A stretch of DNA of 64,000 nucleotides from Setoptus koraiensis (lineage: Eukaryota > Arthropoda), in the NCBI GenBank assembly GCA_048013815.1, contig CM106585.1, positions 13,640,001 through 13,704,000 on the forward strand, in the 5' to 3' direction. Positions within the stretch are counted from its first letter, which is position 1, and the number at the start of each line of letters is the position of its first letter. The translations under genes were made by a program, and so were the position numbers. Of the stretch, positions 10,055-20,512 are shown one piece after another. The notes beneath the pieces were generated by a model, which worked only from the letters and a program-made list of their open reading frames with translations, was not told the DNA's origin and made no database searches.

Positions 10055-12892
10055 ATGAATCCAGCCAAAAAGATGGTCTACATGCAAAGGGTTCTTAATC
10101 CAAGGGCCACAAAAACGAGTACAGATGTTGAAAGAGAGAATTTCGAACGAACCATGTTCGAAAGTCTTAATAAGGCCATTAATCCAGTTGAGTGTCCACC
10201 TAAGGAGAAGCATGTTAGGAAATTATTGATCGGAACCTATCAGGTCAAGAGTGGTCAATTCTTTTGGGAAATGTCTCCGGTCTTAAAATTGCAAGAAAAT
10301 CCAATAATATGTTGGAAATTTTGTCATGTCCTTCACAAGTTACTTCGTGATGGATATAGGCAAGTTGTTGTGGACTCATACAGTCATCGACAAGTGCTTG
10401 TTGATTGCGGAAAAATGTGGAGTCATATGGACGGATATGGACAAATAATTAAATTGTTCTGCCAGTTATTATTCAATAGAATCAATTTCTACATAAGGAA
10501 TCCCAGATTTCCAACAGATCTCAAATTGACAGATGACGAAATAGAGGCGATTGGTGAGGGCGACGTCAATGTATATTTTCAATTAGGATGCGAGCTATTC
10601 GACTCGCTAGATGATATATTGTCTCTCCAAGAGAGTGTATTGGGCTCGCTCAGACTGAGAAGTTCAAGTTCCCTCACACAGACTGGCCAGTGTCGTCTCG
10701 CCCCACTCACAGCTTGTATACAAGATTCTAGTTTGTTATATGATTATTCAGTGAAAATCCTATTCAGATTGCACGCACAGCTGCCTGTGGCCACATTGGA
10801 GGGTCACCGAGAAAGATTTATGAATCAATACAATGCGTTGAAACAATTTTATGTCAATACCGCCAGTTTGCAGTATTTTAAAAATCTTATTCAAATACCA
10901 CGCTTGACAGACAAACCACCAAATTTTCTTGTCGCATCCGATATTAATGATCACGTTACTCCGCATGTTGTTGTTATACAGGAACGCGACTCGCCAGAGT
11001 TGAATAACAATCCAGAAGAATTGTTGATTGATATATCTAGTCAGGAAGATGAAATTCAAGCAGGGGAGAGTAGTAACACCTCTTTGAGCAGTGTCCCAGT
11101 GAACAAGGATTTGTTGATAAATCAACTCCGTTCAAATATAGATCAACTAAACACAGAAATACAATTTGCTAAGTTTGAGCAAGCAAGAATAGTTAATAAT
11201 CTGTCTTCCACAATAGAAGAACTCAAAACTCAACTGGATCAATCACAAAATAACAACTCCAGATCTTTTTCGGAGATTCCAAACGATGTTACAATCGAGA
11301 CAGACAACAAATTGGCAAAGTTGACGCAAGACTTCAACGATCTAAAAGTATCGTACCAAAAACTATACCAAGATCACCAGGAATTGAAGAAAAATAATGA
11401 ACTTAATCAAAAATCTATCAAAGAATATGTGACAAATATAGAATTGACTTCAAAAGAAAAGACCACTCTGCAATCGCAAGTAAAGCTCTTGGAGAATAAA
11501 ATTAGTGAGATGGCCACATCAGCAAACATTCAGGAATGTTCGAAGATGGAGGCCAAAAACTTGGCCACTAAGCTAGAGCTGAAGGAGAGAGAACTAAAAA
11601 ATATGATAAATCTCCATGATCAACTGAAAACACAAAACGCTAGACAAGCTGCCGAGTTCGAAATCAAATCGAAGCATAATCTGAAGGATTATGAAAACAA
11701 GATATTATCATTTGTTTTGAAATCAGAGACATCCTTGCTTGAGGATCTTGCGTCCAAGTCCAACCGAGCTATCTGTGATGTTGGTACAGCAAACTTAAAT
11801 CATTTCCTGCTAATCATAGAAGATACTGAGACGAACTTGAGGAGTTTCCTTGGAAAAGTACAGCACCCCACGGAATCAAATGATAAGATAGCGGCTCAAA
11901 TCGATTCAATTATCAAATTTTTCACGCTAGTAGGCCATCTATATTTTAGGGCTTTAGTAACTTATGAGACACGTCTAGATGCTGATGTGAGCCAAGAAAT
12001 AATGACGAACGCTCGAGCATTGATAAAAAATTCTCTCAGTCTGGCCGAAGACTTATCAAGTTCTCCCGAAAAAATCGAAACTACTTACCAGCCATTCAAT
12101 CTATTATCAAGTAATCTAGACCAGCTCAGAGCACTTGTCGCATCATGCATCAAAAGTGAGAGCAAGTCTGAGAACTTGGAGGAAATACTAACAAAAGAAT
12201 TGAATGAAACTGACAAAATCATCAAAGAGGCTGCGCTTAGAATAGAACAATTAACTGTTAATTCGCGTAAATTGGATACCGGAATCAAGCTCCACGTGAA
12301 TAGTAAGATATCTGATGTATGTTCCAATTTAATGCAAGCAGTGATGCATCTTATATTGATGTCCAAGAATCTCCAGAAAGAAATTGTAAGTGCTGGCAAC
12401 TCATCAGCCCAAAACTTTCAAGAATTTTATCAACGTAACTCCAGTTGGACAGAGGGCTTAATATCGGCTGCTAATGTAGTCGCTATGGCCGCCAAGCTTT
12501 TAGTTGATTCCGCCGATAGAATCATGACGGGAGATGGCAAGTTCACAGAACTGGCTGCAGCCGCTCACGAAATAGCTGCCGCCACAACTCAACTGGTAGT
12601 GGCTTCAAAAGTGAAGGCAAAACAAGATAGTGAGAGTTTGAAGTCTCTAGTTTTGTCTTCAAAACAAGTTAATTTGGCCACAGGTAACGTTGTAGCCACA
12701 GCAAAGGTATGTGCTCAGTTAGTTGAGCAGGAGTCCGAGAATCTTGACATATCGACACTCAGTTTGCATCAAACTAAAAAACTTGAAATGGAAACACAGG
12801 TGAAACTCCTCGAGCTGGAGAGTGAAATAACTCGTGAGAGGATAAAGTTGGGCGCGCTCAGAAAGCAGCATTATGACATCCAGCCCGAGTAA
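10055..12892 (+). CDS. Hip1: Huntingtin-interacting protein 1 family (HIP1/Sla2)
   Basis: Endocytic adaptor linking clathrin, PI(4,5)P2 membranes and F-actin. A single exon encodes 945 residues, slightly shorter than human HIP1 (about 1,037). Residues 1-275 form an ANTH domain (ECPPKEKHVRKLLIGTY, FWEMSPVL, CWKFCHVLHKLLRDGY). About 345-560 is a coiled coil with heptads such as LNTEIQFAKFEQARIVNNL. About 745-930 is an I/LWEQ/THATCH actin-binding module (FTELAAAAHEIAAATTQLVVASKVKA, VNLATGNVVATAKVCAQL). The ANTH basic patch near the N-terminus is kept. AATAAA at 13152 follows. Intronless structure is unusual for this family and fits the intron-poor style of the window. Confidence 0.94.
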   Translation: MNPAKKMVYMQRVLNPRATKTSTDVERENFERTMFESLNKAINPVECPPKEKHVRKLLIGTYQVKSGQFFWEMSPVLKLQENPIICWKFCHVLHKLLRDGYRQVVVDSYSHRQVLVDCGKMWSHMDGYGQIIKLFCQLLFNRINFYIRNPRFPTDLKLTDDEIEAIGEGDVNVYFQLGCELFDSLDDILSLQESVLGSLRLRSSSSLTQTGQCRLAPLTACIQDSSLLYDYSVKILFRLHAQLPVATLEGHRERFMNQYNALKQFYVNTASLQYFKNLIQIPRLTDKPPNFLVASDINDHVTPHVVVIQERDSPELNNNPEELLIDISSQEDEIQAGESSNTSLSSVPVNKDLLINQLRSNIDQLNTEIQFAKFEQARIVNNLSSTIEELKTQLDQSQNNNSRSFSEIPNDVTIETDNKLAKLTQDFNDLKVSYQKLYQDHQELKKNNELNQKSIKEYVTNIELTSKEKTTLQSQVKLLENKISEMATSANIQECSKMEAKNLATKLELKERELKNMINLHDQLKTQNARQAAEFEIKSKHNLKDYENKILSFVLKSETSLLEDLASKSNRAICDVGTANLNHFLLIIEDTETNLRSFLGKVQHPTESNDKIAAQIDSIIKFFTLVGHLYFRALVTYETRLDADVSQEIMTNARALIKNSLSLAEDLSSSPEKIETTYQPFNLLSSNLDQLRALVASCIKSESKSENLEEILTKELNETDKIIKEAALRIEQLTVNSRKLDTGIKLHVNSKISDVCSNLMQAVMHLILMSKNLQKEIVSAGNSSAQNFQEFYQRNSSWTEGLISAANVVAMAAKLLVDSADRIMTGDGKFTELAAAAHEIAAATTQLVVASKVKAKQDSESLKSLVLSSKQVNLATGNVVATAKVCAQLVEQESENLDISTLSLHQTKKLEMETQVKLLELESEITRERIKLGALRKQHYDIQPE

Positions 12893-13408
12893 TGTAACCA
12901 TATGTTTTTTTTAAGAGTGACCTAGCGATCCATCAAAATGTAAAATCTTCATGGCAATGTCTAAACAGGAGAAGAAGAACTTCAACGAACCACTTCCAAT
13001 CAACTGCTGGTTCAGATACTTGGACGACACAAAGATTTATAACTACTGCTTGCCATTGATTTAATGCACGGATTTATATGTTCCAATAGGTCAGATGCAA
13101 GGAACCAAAGTGGACTGTGACTGTAATACTGACATATCTTCAAATACAACTAATAAACAGCTATAAATTGTCTGGACTATGTCGATCATCCAATAGATTT
13201 ATAATATACGGAAAGATATAATTTTTGTGTTCGACTATAAAAACTACCCAATGCCACTATGTATATTGGGAAGAGGTGAACTGCCTACCTATAATCCCGA
13301 TAATCATTTTTGTTCCTTTGGAACTTTATTGCCACAGTTATAACCTTACAAGGTAGAGATTGCTCCATAATACTCTTGTAGACTGGTATATCTTGTTGGG
13401 AAGATCGC
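12893..13408. other. HIP1 3' UTR and facing 3' end of the small secreted-protein gene
   Basis: It contains a plus-strand AATAAA (13152-13157) for HIP1 and a minus-strand AATAAA (13322-13327) for the gene at 13409-13782. The two genes are tail to tail. No other feature seen. Confidence 0.65.
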
Positions 13409-13782
13409 TCACTGGTAGTAGGATTGATGCTGGTATGAAGGTTCCTCATAATAGACGTGCTGATGCTGTTTTAATACGCTGATAAAATGCAGCAATATAT
13501 TTTGTATGCATGATTTATGGGACAATGTTAGAGTAGGTTTTTCAAGCAAGTTTATAAGTTTGAGAAGTTTTTAACTTACGGCACGGGCACGGGAATGGGT
13601 AGGGGGAGTAGTATCTTTTTGCCGCTATTGAGCAAGATAGTTGCCATAATAACGTTTCTCATAAGTTTCTTTTTACTGCCTGCTTTAACTCCACTGTTGG
13701 TCATATCATTTTGCATGATAGCCGACGTAAATAAAATCGTTATAATTGTATATATGGACAACATCTTCAGTGACAACTCCAT
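13409..13782 (-). CDS. Small secreted protein with Lys-rich core, Pro-Val hinge and Tyr/His/Gln tail
   Basis: Two exons on the minus strand, 13782-13580 and 13478-13409, joined by a perfect GTAAGT donor and a TTTTATCAG acceptor in matching phase (2+1), give 90 residues. The N-terminus has a signal-peptide shape (MLSIYTIITILFTSAIMQ from Met7). It is followed by a Lys-rich part (GSKKKLMRN), a hydrophobic stretch, GKK, LLPLPIPVPVPV, and the tail KQHQHVYYEEPSYQHQSYYQ. An in-frame stop lies three codons before the ATG, and a minus-strand AATAAA is at 13322-13327. Function unknown; the composition resembles extracellular or cuticle-associated arthropod proteins (inference). Neither exon alone is striking; the evidence is that the pair joins in frame. 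Confidence 0.65.
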
Positions 13783-16400
13783 TCTTCTTTAGTACTAATA
13801 TATCACTCTTAACTATGGATTCCAATAGATTAACGATGGTATCTTGCAGGTTGGTCAGATATGATCTAATTTATATTGCCTTTGAGTTTCTATTGTTACT
13901 TTTGATCGAGGAAGAAACAAATTCATCTGAGCATTTGGTATGACTTCGAAGTTGATCGGATGAAAAAGTTATGGCCGGTGTTGTTAACAAAATATTGAAA
14001 TTACTTTCTGATAAAGAACAGATATTGGTAGCTGGTGACTACCATCTAGTTGATGAGTTAACATCGAGCNNNNNNNNNNNNNNNNNNNNNNNNNNNNNNN
14101 NNNNNNNNNNNNNNNNNNNNNNNNNNNNNNNNNNNNNNNNNNNNNNNNNNNNNNNNNNNNNNNNNNNNNNNNNNNNNNNNNNNNNNNNNNNNNNNNNNNN
14201 NNNNNNNNNNNNNNNNNNNNNNNNNNNNNNNNNNNNNNNNNNNNNNNNNNNNNNNNNNNNNNNNNNNNNNNNNNNNNNNNNNNNNNNNNNNNNNNNNNNN
14301 NNNNNNNNNNNNNNNNNNNNNNNNNNNNNNNNNNNNNNNNNNNNNNNNNNNNNNNNNNNNNNNNNNNNNNNNNNNNNNNNNNNNNNNNNNNNNNNNNNNN
14401 NNNNNNNNNNNNNNNNNNNNNNNNNNNNNNNNNNNNNNNNNNNNNNNNNNNNNNNNNNNNNNNNNNNNNNNNNNNNNNNNNNNNNNNNNNNNNNNNNNNN
14501 NNNNNNNNNNNNNNNNNNNNNNNNNNNNNNNNNNNNNNNNNNNNNNNNNNNNNNNNNNNNNNNNNNNNNGTTTGAAAAAAGTTATCCTCCTGTTGAGAAA
14601 GAATCCGAAATAACGTGGATGATTCAAGAGAGTGGAAAAATAAAAAGCCGATCGAAATGTCCAATGTGAATATCCGACTTTCTGCTTGTTACCTTTAACA
14701 TCTAATCAACACTTCATGCATTATAATAATGCTATAGTTCTTGGTCCTCAGAACAGGCAAGTTGATCAGCCATCAGATCATGGGATCAGTAAAGTTATCA
14801 AATCAAACCACACATGCTCGATTGACGTCTGTTGTGACTTGCTTGAAACCGAAAGGCAACAATGAGAATTCTCACAGTGCAGACTGATCATTCTTCAAAA
14901 AGTGATCAAGAACAGTCAAAGCAAATAATCAATGGTCTATGATAATCATGTCCATAGACGAAGGATACCTACAGAAAGGAATCCTGCACTAGAACAGCAG
15001 AGTAGTTGCGCCGGTTAGGCTCTAAACCAAATAGCAACAGCTTCGAAATGGTTGTTACAAGCAATGACTGCTTATAGTTCGACACAATAAGATCAATTAA
15101 ACATAGGAAGACCAGATCAGGCTGAGGAAACGATGATGACCCTAGGAAATTCTGTAACCACTACTTATCTGCCACTAAAAAACGAAGTGTTCATTATGGC
15201 AGATGAATCGATGGGGAGCACAAGCTAGAATTATTATCGACTTACCATCCAGGTTGGTCTCGACATTCTCATAAAATAAAGAACGGTCACAACCTTGTTA
15301 CTCACGCAAATATAGGACCTTAGTTACCGATCAACAGTGAAAATACAAAGACATCGATGATAATCAGATTGAGACTGAGCTTAGAATAGTCTTCTCTATT
15401 GTTATTGTAATGCTGGTTCATGTCGCTGTTCCTAATGCAAACATGGATGGCGACACAGTAATGGTTTCGGCTTTGGTAGTTCAAATACTTAGAACATCAA
15501 CTTATCTATTGGTACTGAACGTTTTTTTTTATCATTGAATTGATAAAACAAAATCAATTGGCCAAAACAGGCGCTGATTACATTATTTGTCGCAACGACG
15601 AACAATTTAGCTTATCATGTCAGTCCTTGATGCTATCTCCATACGCCGATGTCTAAGCTGACAGAGCTAATAGAATAATAAATGGTGATATTATTAAAAA
15701 ATAATCTATTTGCACTTTTGCAAGCCGGCTACTGTCTCATCGATTCGGTTCGCAGTTTATTTCCTCCTTTTAAAATCTATAAGAATCTCACTAAAAAAGT
15801 AATTTGGTAAGTAGATTGTACTTGTAAGTTAGATTTATTTACAGATGATATTGTTTGTGTATTGATAAAGTTTGTATTATCAGTTTAAACGTGACAAACG
15901 AATGGAATTAAGTGTTTGTCATTAAGATTAAATGATTAGAGGAAAAAAAATAAAACCTTATCATGTTAGTGCATAGAACTCCAAACTTGAACATCAACTT
16001 GCGACATGATTATAATGAACGATGATACTGTACCCTGGCCCAAGACAGTAGCGGGTATGTGTAACCCGAGATATATGACTCGGTGTAGCTTTTTGACATA
16101 TGCCCGCGCGGTCATGGACATAGCGGCCTTGGAGTATTTCGCAAAAAGGACTATGTTACGTTGCGGTATAAAAGAAAGAGTCCGCATGTGTAGCAGCGGC
16201 GTTATCTCATATGACTAACTGTGTCAGCAGTGTTTGACAGCATGCTATTTAAGTCAGTTTATTTCAAACTCTAGTCATAGACGATAATGTTAAGTGACAA
16301 TTGAATGTTTTTCCAATATTGAAATAATAATACACGAACCAGTCATCTAACAATCTTCAAACAAAAGAATCAGTGTGATTAATCAACTCATATAGTAACA
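13783..16400. other. Non-coding or decayed region containing an assembly gap
   Basis: Short frames flank the gap, for example a 33-codon run from 13971 and a run to a stop at 14667, but neither is recognisable. Around 14700-14945 there are consecutive frames of 25-55 codons with protein-like composition broken by stops, which could be a decayed gene. A TATAAAAG at 16166-16173 lies in a more GC-rich patch and may belong to a promoter. The CTH 5' flank closes the region. Confidence 0.45.
14070..14569. other. Assembly gap of exactly 500 N
   Basis: Runs of N from 14070 to 14569. The round length suggests a scaffolding placeholder, so the true distance is unknown. Frames drawn through it are meaningless. 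Confidence 1.
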
Positions 16401-17591
16401 ATGAACAGTAGTAAAACCAACGGACATTCGGAACGAAAAAAGGGCCAGGCAACTTTGGCCTTACACTATGGCCAAGAATCTGACCAATGGAGTCACAAAC
16501 CCCTAATGACTCCTATATACTTAACCACGACTTACTGTCAGAATGAGCCAGGTGGGGCTCAATTCGAGTACTCAAGAAGTGATAATCCGTCAAGAGCCGT
16601 TCTCGAAAAAACGCTCGCAGTTCTAGAGGGTGCCGATTACGGTCTTGCGTTGAGCTCCGGCCTGGGGGCATTGACGGTTACATCGTATTTGCTACGCAGT
16701 GGCCAGCATGTATTGTGTTGCGATGATGTTTATGGTGGAACCAATAGATTTTTTGCGAAGTGTGCATCAAGGATGAACATAACAACTACCTTTGTCGATG
16801 CAACTAAAACAGAGAGCTGGTCTAGTTCGTTTGTTGTTGGAAAAACCAAGTTAGTATGGATAGAGACACCGACAAATCCAACATTGAAAGTAATAGATAT
16901 CCAGAATGTCAGCCAATCCATTAAAGCTTTGGATCCAGAATGTATAGTTGTAGTAGACAATACTTTCATGACTCCCATATTACAAAGACCACTGGATTTG
17001 GGTGCAGATATAGTGATTCATTCGTGTACCAAATACCTAAATGGTCACTCGGATGTTATCATGGGCTGCTTGGTGACAAGAAACAAGCAATTATTTGAAG
17101 AGCTTAAATTTTTTCAAAATGCTCTAGGTATAGTACCTTCACCGTTCGATTGTTATCAAGTGTCAAGAAGCCTGAAAACGTTGAAAGTACGTGTCAGACA
17201 GCAGCAAGCATCAGCACTGATGGTTGCGGAGTTCCTCGAGAAAAATGATCATGTTAAGAAGGTGCATTATCCAGGACTTGAGAGTCACCCTCAACATGAA
17301 TTGGTCAAAAAACAATGTAGCGGATTTGGAGGCATGGTTTCTGTTTACTTCAAAGATGGTCAAACAGCGTTGAGACTCGTAAAAAATGTTAAGGTGTTCA
17401 GTTTGGCCGAGAGTTTAGGGTGCGTATGTTCTTTGTTGGAAATACCAGCATTAATGACTCACACCTCAGTCCCCGAAGATCAACGCAAACATCTAGGAAT
17501 CGATGACAGTTTGGTACGTATGTCGATAGGATTGGAGGATCCAGAGGATCTCATAGAAGATTTGAGCCAAGCTCTGAATTCAAAAGTATAG
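16401..17591 (+). CDS. CTH: Cystathionine gamma-lyase
   Basis: PLP enzyme of transsulfuration that splits cystathionine to cysteine, 2-oxobutyrate and ammonia and can also make H2S. A single exon encodes 396 residues; human CTH has 405. Cofactor and substrate motifs are present: EYSRSDNP near residue 55, SSGLGAL near 83, DDVYGGTNRFF, WIETPTNPTLKVIDI, VDNTFMTPILQRPL, and SCTKYLNGHSDV with the Schiff-base lysine at Lys211. The C-terminal MTHTSVP and VRMSIGLEDPEDLIEDL are typical. Oddity: the ESL motif (Glu339 in human CTH) reads CSL, with Cys343. AATAAA at 17625 precedes convergence with Nup133. Related family members (CGS, CBL) are less likely given the closeness to CTH along the whole length. 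Confidence 0.93.
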   Translation: MNSSKTNGHSERKKGQATLALHYGQESDQWSHKPLMTPIYLTTTYCQNEPGGAQFEYSRSDNPSRAVLEKTLAVLEGADYGLALSSGLGALTVTSYLLRSGQHVLCCDDVYGGTNRFFAKCASRMNITTTFVDATKTESWSSSFVVGKTKLVWIETPTNPTLKVIDIQNVSQSIKALDPECIVVVDNTFMTPILQRPLDLGADIVIHSCTKYLNGHSDVIMGCLVTRNKQLFEELKFFQNALGIVPSPFDCYQVSRSLKTLKVRVRQQQASALMVAEFLEKNDHVKKVHYPGLESHPQHELVKKQCSGFGGMVSVYFKDGQTALRLVKNVKVFSLAESLGCVCSLLEIPALMTHTSVPEDQRKHLGIDDSLVRMSIGLEDPEDLIEDLSQALNSKV

Positions 17592-17624
17592 AGCCTAGGT
17601 AGTTCAAGCTTGTGGTATGGACCA

Positions 17625-17677
17625 AATAAATAGACGCAGTGATCAATGTGAGGGAGTCAAAAATGGCAAAATTTATT
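17625..17677. terminator. Facing poly(A) signals of CTH and Nup133
   Basis: AATAAA on the plus strand at 17625-17630 (CTH) and on the minus strand at 17672-17677 (Nup133). Cleavage 10-30 bases downstream of each would make the two mRNAs end against or overlapping each other within the 98 bp between stop codons. Confidence 0.75.
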
Positions 17678-17689
17678 ATTTCCATTTCA

Positions 17690-20512
17690 TTATGTTGTAT
17701 CCTGACTGGCTATCTTTGCTAACTTACTCAAGCTCAGCAATGTCCTTTGCTTTTCTGGATTTATGTTTTCTACATTGGCCAATCTATCCAAAGTTACACT
17801 AGCTGCTTCGTACTGCTTAAGCTCTATTTGATGCAACCATTTCAATTGGTTGTGCTCCAGTAGGAATGCACTCAGTTTCGGGCTTGGTAAAGTTGCCAAC
17901 AACTCATTTTGTTTGCCCTCTTTCAAAAAATAATTAAACAGATATTCGGCAAAATCATCATACTTGGAAATATACAACTTCAACATTTCTTGGCTGTCAC
18001 AGGCTTCGCAAATTCTTGTCAGAGCATGGAAATCTCTGTATTTCTCTGCCAACTCTGCGGCGGGTTTGTATCGTGCGCTGATGAAAGGTTTGAAACATTT
18101 CAACCTATCATCTTCGTAGGATTTTTTAACTACAGCCATTCTAGGATCTTGATCATCGATATTCTCGATACGAGTCTGATATTCTTCAAATATCCAATTC
18201 GAAATATTCATCAGAGCTGCATAGACTTTATCTTTCGATTCAAGATTATCAACGATACTGGCTGATACTAAAGCTGTTTCTACTCCATGTTTCAGTACTA
18301 TATCATATTGTTCCATAAGTGCAGATTTACCACTCTGTTCACTTGGTTCAGAAGTCCATGGTATCTGTCCGTATTTCTCTGAGGTACCGCCTGAAAAATC
18401 GTTTGATTTCCGAAGATTTTGCACTCGTCGGAATACTTCTTCGAAAATTGAGGTCACATTCAAAACCAAGTCCACTATGCTTGATGTGTTCTGATTATGG
18501 ATTGTATGGAGGGCGTTCAGCTCGTAGGATATCAATCCATGCAACAGGCTATCCAATCTGCTGGGTTGTTTCAAGTAACTTTCGAAGCAGTGATTATTGT
18601 TCGGTTGCATGACAGGAGCTTGCTTGTTTGTGCTTGTCTTTGATGTTACTATAGATACGGTTTCCTCAATGATTTTTGTGAACTTCTTTTTTAGATGTAG
18701 GTCGATTAAAAGTAAGGAAACGACAAGTTTCTCCCGATGCTCCTTCAATGCAAAGTGAGTGGATATAGTCACATTGTTTCTCTTCAAACAACTCAATTCG
18801 GCCCACAAAGTAGAGTCTTTCAGAAAATCTATGAGAGCTCCATGCAAATCAGACTTGAATCTGATGATACTATTCGTTTTGGTGAACGACAGAGAGAATG
18901 CTGATCTGGTTGATTCTGGTAACCCATAAAGTTTAGCCTCTTGTATAGACTTGATATCATCATCTATTATTTCGAGACTTAGAGCAAAAGCAGCTTCGTT
19001 GATATCATGCTTACTATCTTGCGTCGAGTGAAAACGTAATATATCTTTAACAATATGATGGCATGTAACCAAGTCGTGCTTGTTGTGCTCTTGAAATGCT
19101 GATCGCAACTTGGTAATCGCATCATCTCCATAACTAACTTCAGATTCTTGATCGCTCATGTCTGCCAGCTGCGGATTATCAAAACCAATTACAGATGATG
19201 TATGTACTGAGACTAACCCATCTCTTTGGGTGAAAAGAAGCGGGTGACCATCAACTATGTTAGCTCCAATAATACTGTCCTGCTGATTATGGAAGTCTAC
19301 TACATCAATAATATCTCCATCAATTTTTGTCAAAAACAAGAACTTTCTATCATATACATAGCACATGGTAGAGTTCGTTGTTCTCCTTTCGACAAATCTC
19401 AAAGAAAGAAGTTGCTCTTCAGTTGACTTTGTGTAAGAGCATTTGTATAAATTGAGTGTACTAATGCTGGATATGTTGTTGTTTGGTTGATTTGGGTTAA
19501 ATTTGGCTATGGCGTAATGGACGATCTGAGGACTTGAGGTATGTTTCGAAGCAGCTAGCAAGATGATTAGTTCATTGCTTTTGGTGGTTATCATATCAAT
19601 TGGCCAAATAGTGACCTCATTGTAGTCGGTCTCTCTTTCCCACAATTTGTTAATACATGTAAGATGATCGAATATAGATTTTTGCAAGTCCCATGCGCTC
19701 ATAAGTTGGCTTGGTGGCAACCCGAAACTGTTAGTAAGCGTGCGTCTCTGTAATTTAAGATTTGATGACATAATAAATAGGTGACGATCGGAGCTAATGG
19801 TTTGAGATGTGTCTGCTGAAGATAAGTGAGACGGTTGTTTTACGACGGCAATCAATGGTCGACTTGATTCAACACTTTGATCATTCGGTATGGACCCAAA
19901 AAATAGGTTAGTCACTCGACGTCCGATTCCAGACAAAATGCTTTCAGGTGCGTTGAGCATGGAGCAATTGAGTATGTTTTTAGCATCATGGGCGGTGATG
20001 TCTATCGTCAAAAGAAACACAGAGCTTGTTGTAGTTCCGAGAGCAAATTCCAACTGTGACAAGGGGACTAAAGTGTAACACTCTTGTCCTTGTAAATCGG
20101 ATGCAACGGCCTCAGTGTGGCGGTCATTGGCAATGCTGGACCAGAATCTTATAGTTCCTTCAGGTGATACAGCTATGGTTGCAGGGACAGTGTGTGTTTT
20201 GCCCGTTGTGGTGCCATGTGGCATAAAAAATACGTGAATGAGATCTGCCCTATGGACAAGATCAGATGGTGGAAGCTGTAGCTCATAGCAAGGACTAAGC
20301 GTCCGCCTGGCTTTTGAGACCTGGCTTGTTGATTTGACATCTTTGAATTTCCATATGAACAATTTTCGTCCGCTTATTATCCATGCCCAGCCACGATCAC
20401 TCAATTTTACACTAATTGATGAGAACGATACTCCATCGGCACTCAGAGCTTCCACCACCAAGAATGGCAACAAAGAGTCATAATTGCGTCGTGTAATCTT
20501 AATTTCGGTCAT
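17690..20512 (-). CDS. Nup133: Nucleoporin Nup133, C-terminally short
   Basis: Scaffold subunit of the Nup107-160 (Y) complex of the nuclear pore. The ATG at 20512 starts MTEIKITRRNYDS; the frame runs further upstream but without another ATG. The 940 residues comprise an N-terminal beta-propeller of about 420 residues (SVKLSDRGWAWIISGRKLFIWKF, TIAVSPEGTIRFWSS) and a helical domain. Its late block, AAELAEKYRDFHALTRICEACD through LLSLSKLAKIAS, matches vertebrate Nup133. The protein then stops at QDTT, where vertebrate proteins continue for about 200 residues. A minus-strand AATAAA (17672-17677) lies 13 bases past the stop, so the short end appears to be real in the transcript. Confidence 0.9.
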   Translation of the reverse strand: MTEIKITRRNYDSLLPFLVVEALSADGVSFSSISVKLSDRGWAWIISGRKLFIWKFKDVKSTSQVSKARRTLSPCYELQLPPSDLVHRADLIHVFFMPHGTTTGKTHTVPATIAVSPEGTIRFWSSIANDRHTEAVASDLQGQECYTLVPLSQLEFALGTTTSSVFLLTIDITAHDAKNILNCSMLNAPESILSGIGRRVTNLFFGSIPNDQSVESSRPLIAVVKQPSHLSSADTSQTISSDRHLFIMSSNLKLQRRTLTNSFGLPPSQLMSAWDLQKSIFDHLTCINKLWERETDYNEVTIWPIDMITTKSNELIILLAASKHTSSPQIVHYAIAKFNPNQPNNNISSISTLNLYKCSYTKSTEEQLLSLRFVERRTTNSTMCYVYDRKFLFLTKIDGDIIDVVDFHNQQDSIIGANIVDGHPLLFTQRDGLVSVHTSSVIGFDNPQLADMSDQESEVSYGDDAITKLRSAFQEHNKHDLVTCHHIVKDILRFHSTQDSKHDINEAAFALSLEIIDDDIKSIQEAKLYGLPESTRSAFSLSFTKTNSIIRFKSDLHGALIDFLKDSTLWAELSCLKRNNVTISTHFALKEHREKLVVSLLLIDLHLKKKFTKIIEETVSIVTSKTSTNKQAPVMQPNNNHCFESYLKQPSRLDSLLHGLISYELNALHTIHNQNTSSIVDLVLNVTSIFEEVFRRVQNLRKSNDFSGGTSEKYGQIPWTSEPSEQSGKSALMEQYDIVLKHGVETALVSASIVDNLESKDKVYAALMNISNWIFEEYQTRIENIDDQDPRMAVVKKSYEDDRLKCFKPFISARYKPAAELAEKYRDFHALTRICEACDSQEMLKLYISKYDDFAEYLFNYFLKEGKQNELLATLPSPKLSAFLLEHNQLKWLHQIELKQYEAASVTLDRLANVENINPEKQRTLLSLSKLAKIASQDTT

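Noticed and set aside
13971-14669. Long frames on both strands through 13971-14669
   Set aside because: They consist mostly of the 500-N gap.
17730-17745. GTAAGT near the Nup133 end as a splice donor
   Set aside because: Residues after it (KLAKIAS) still match the family and a poly(A) signal follows the stop; kept only as a stated alternative.
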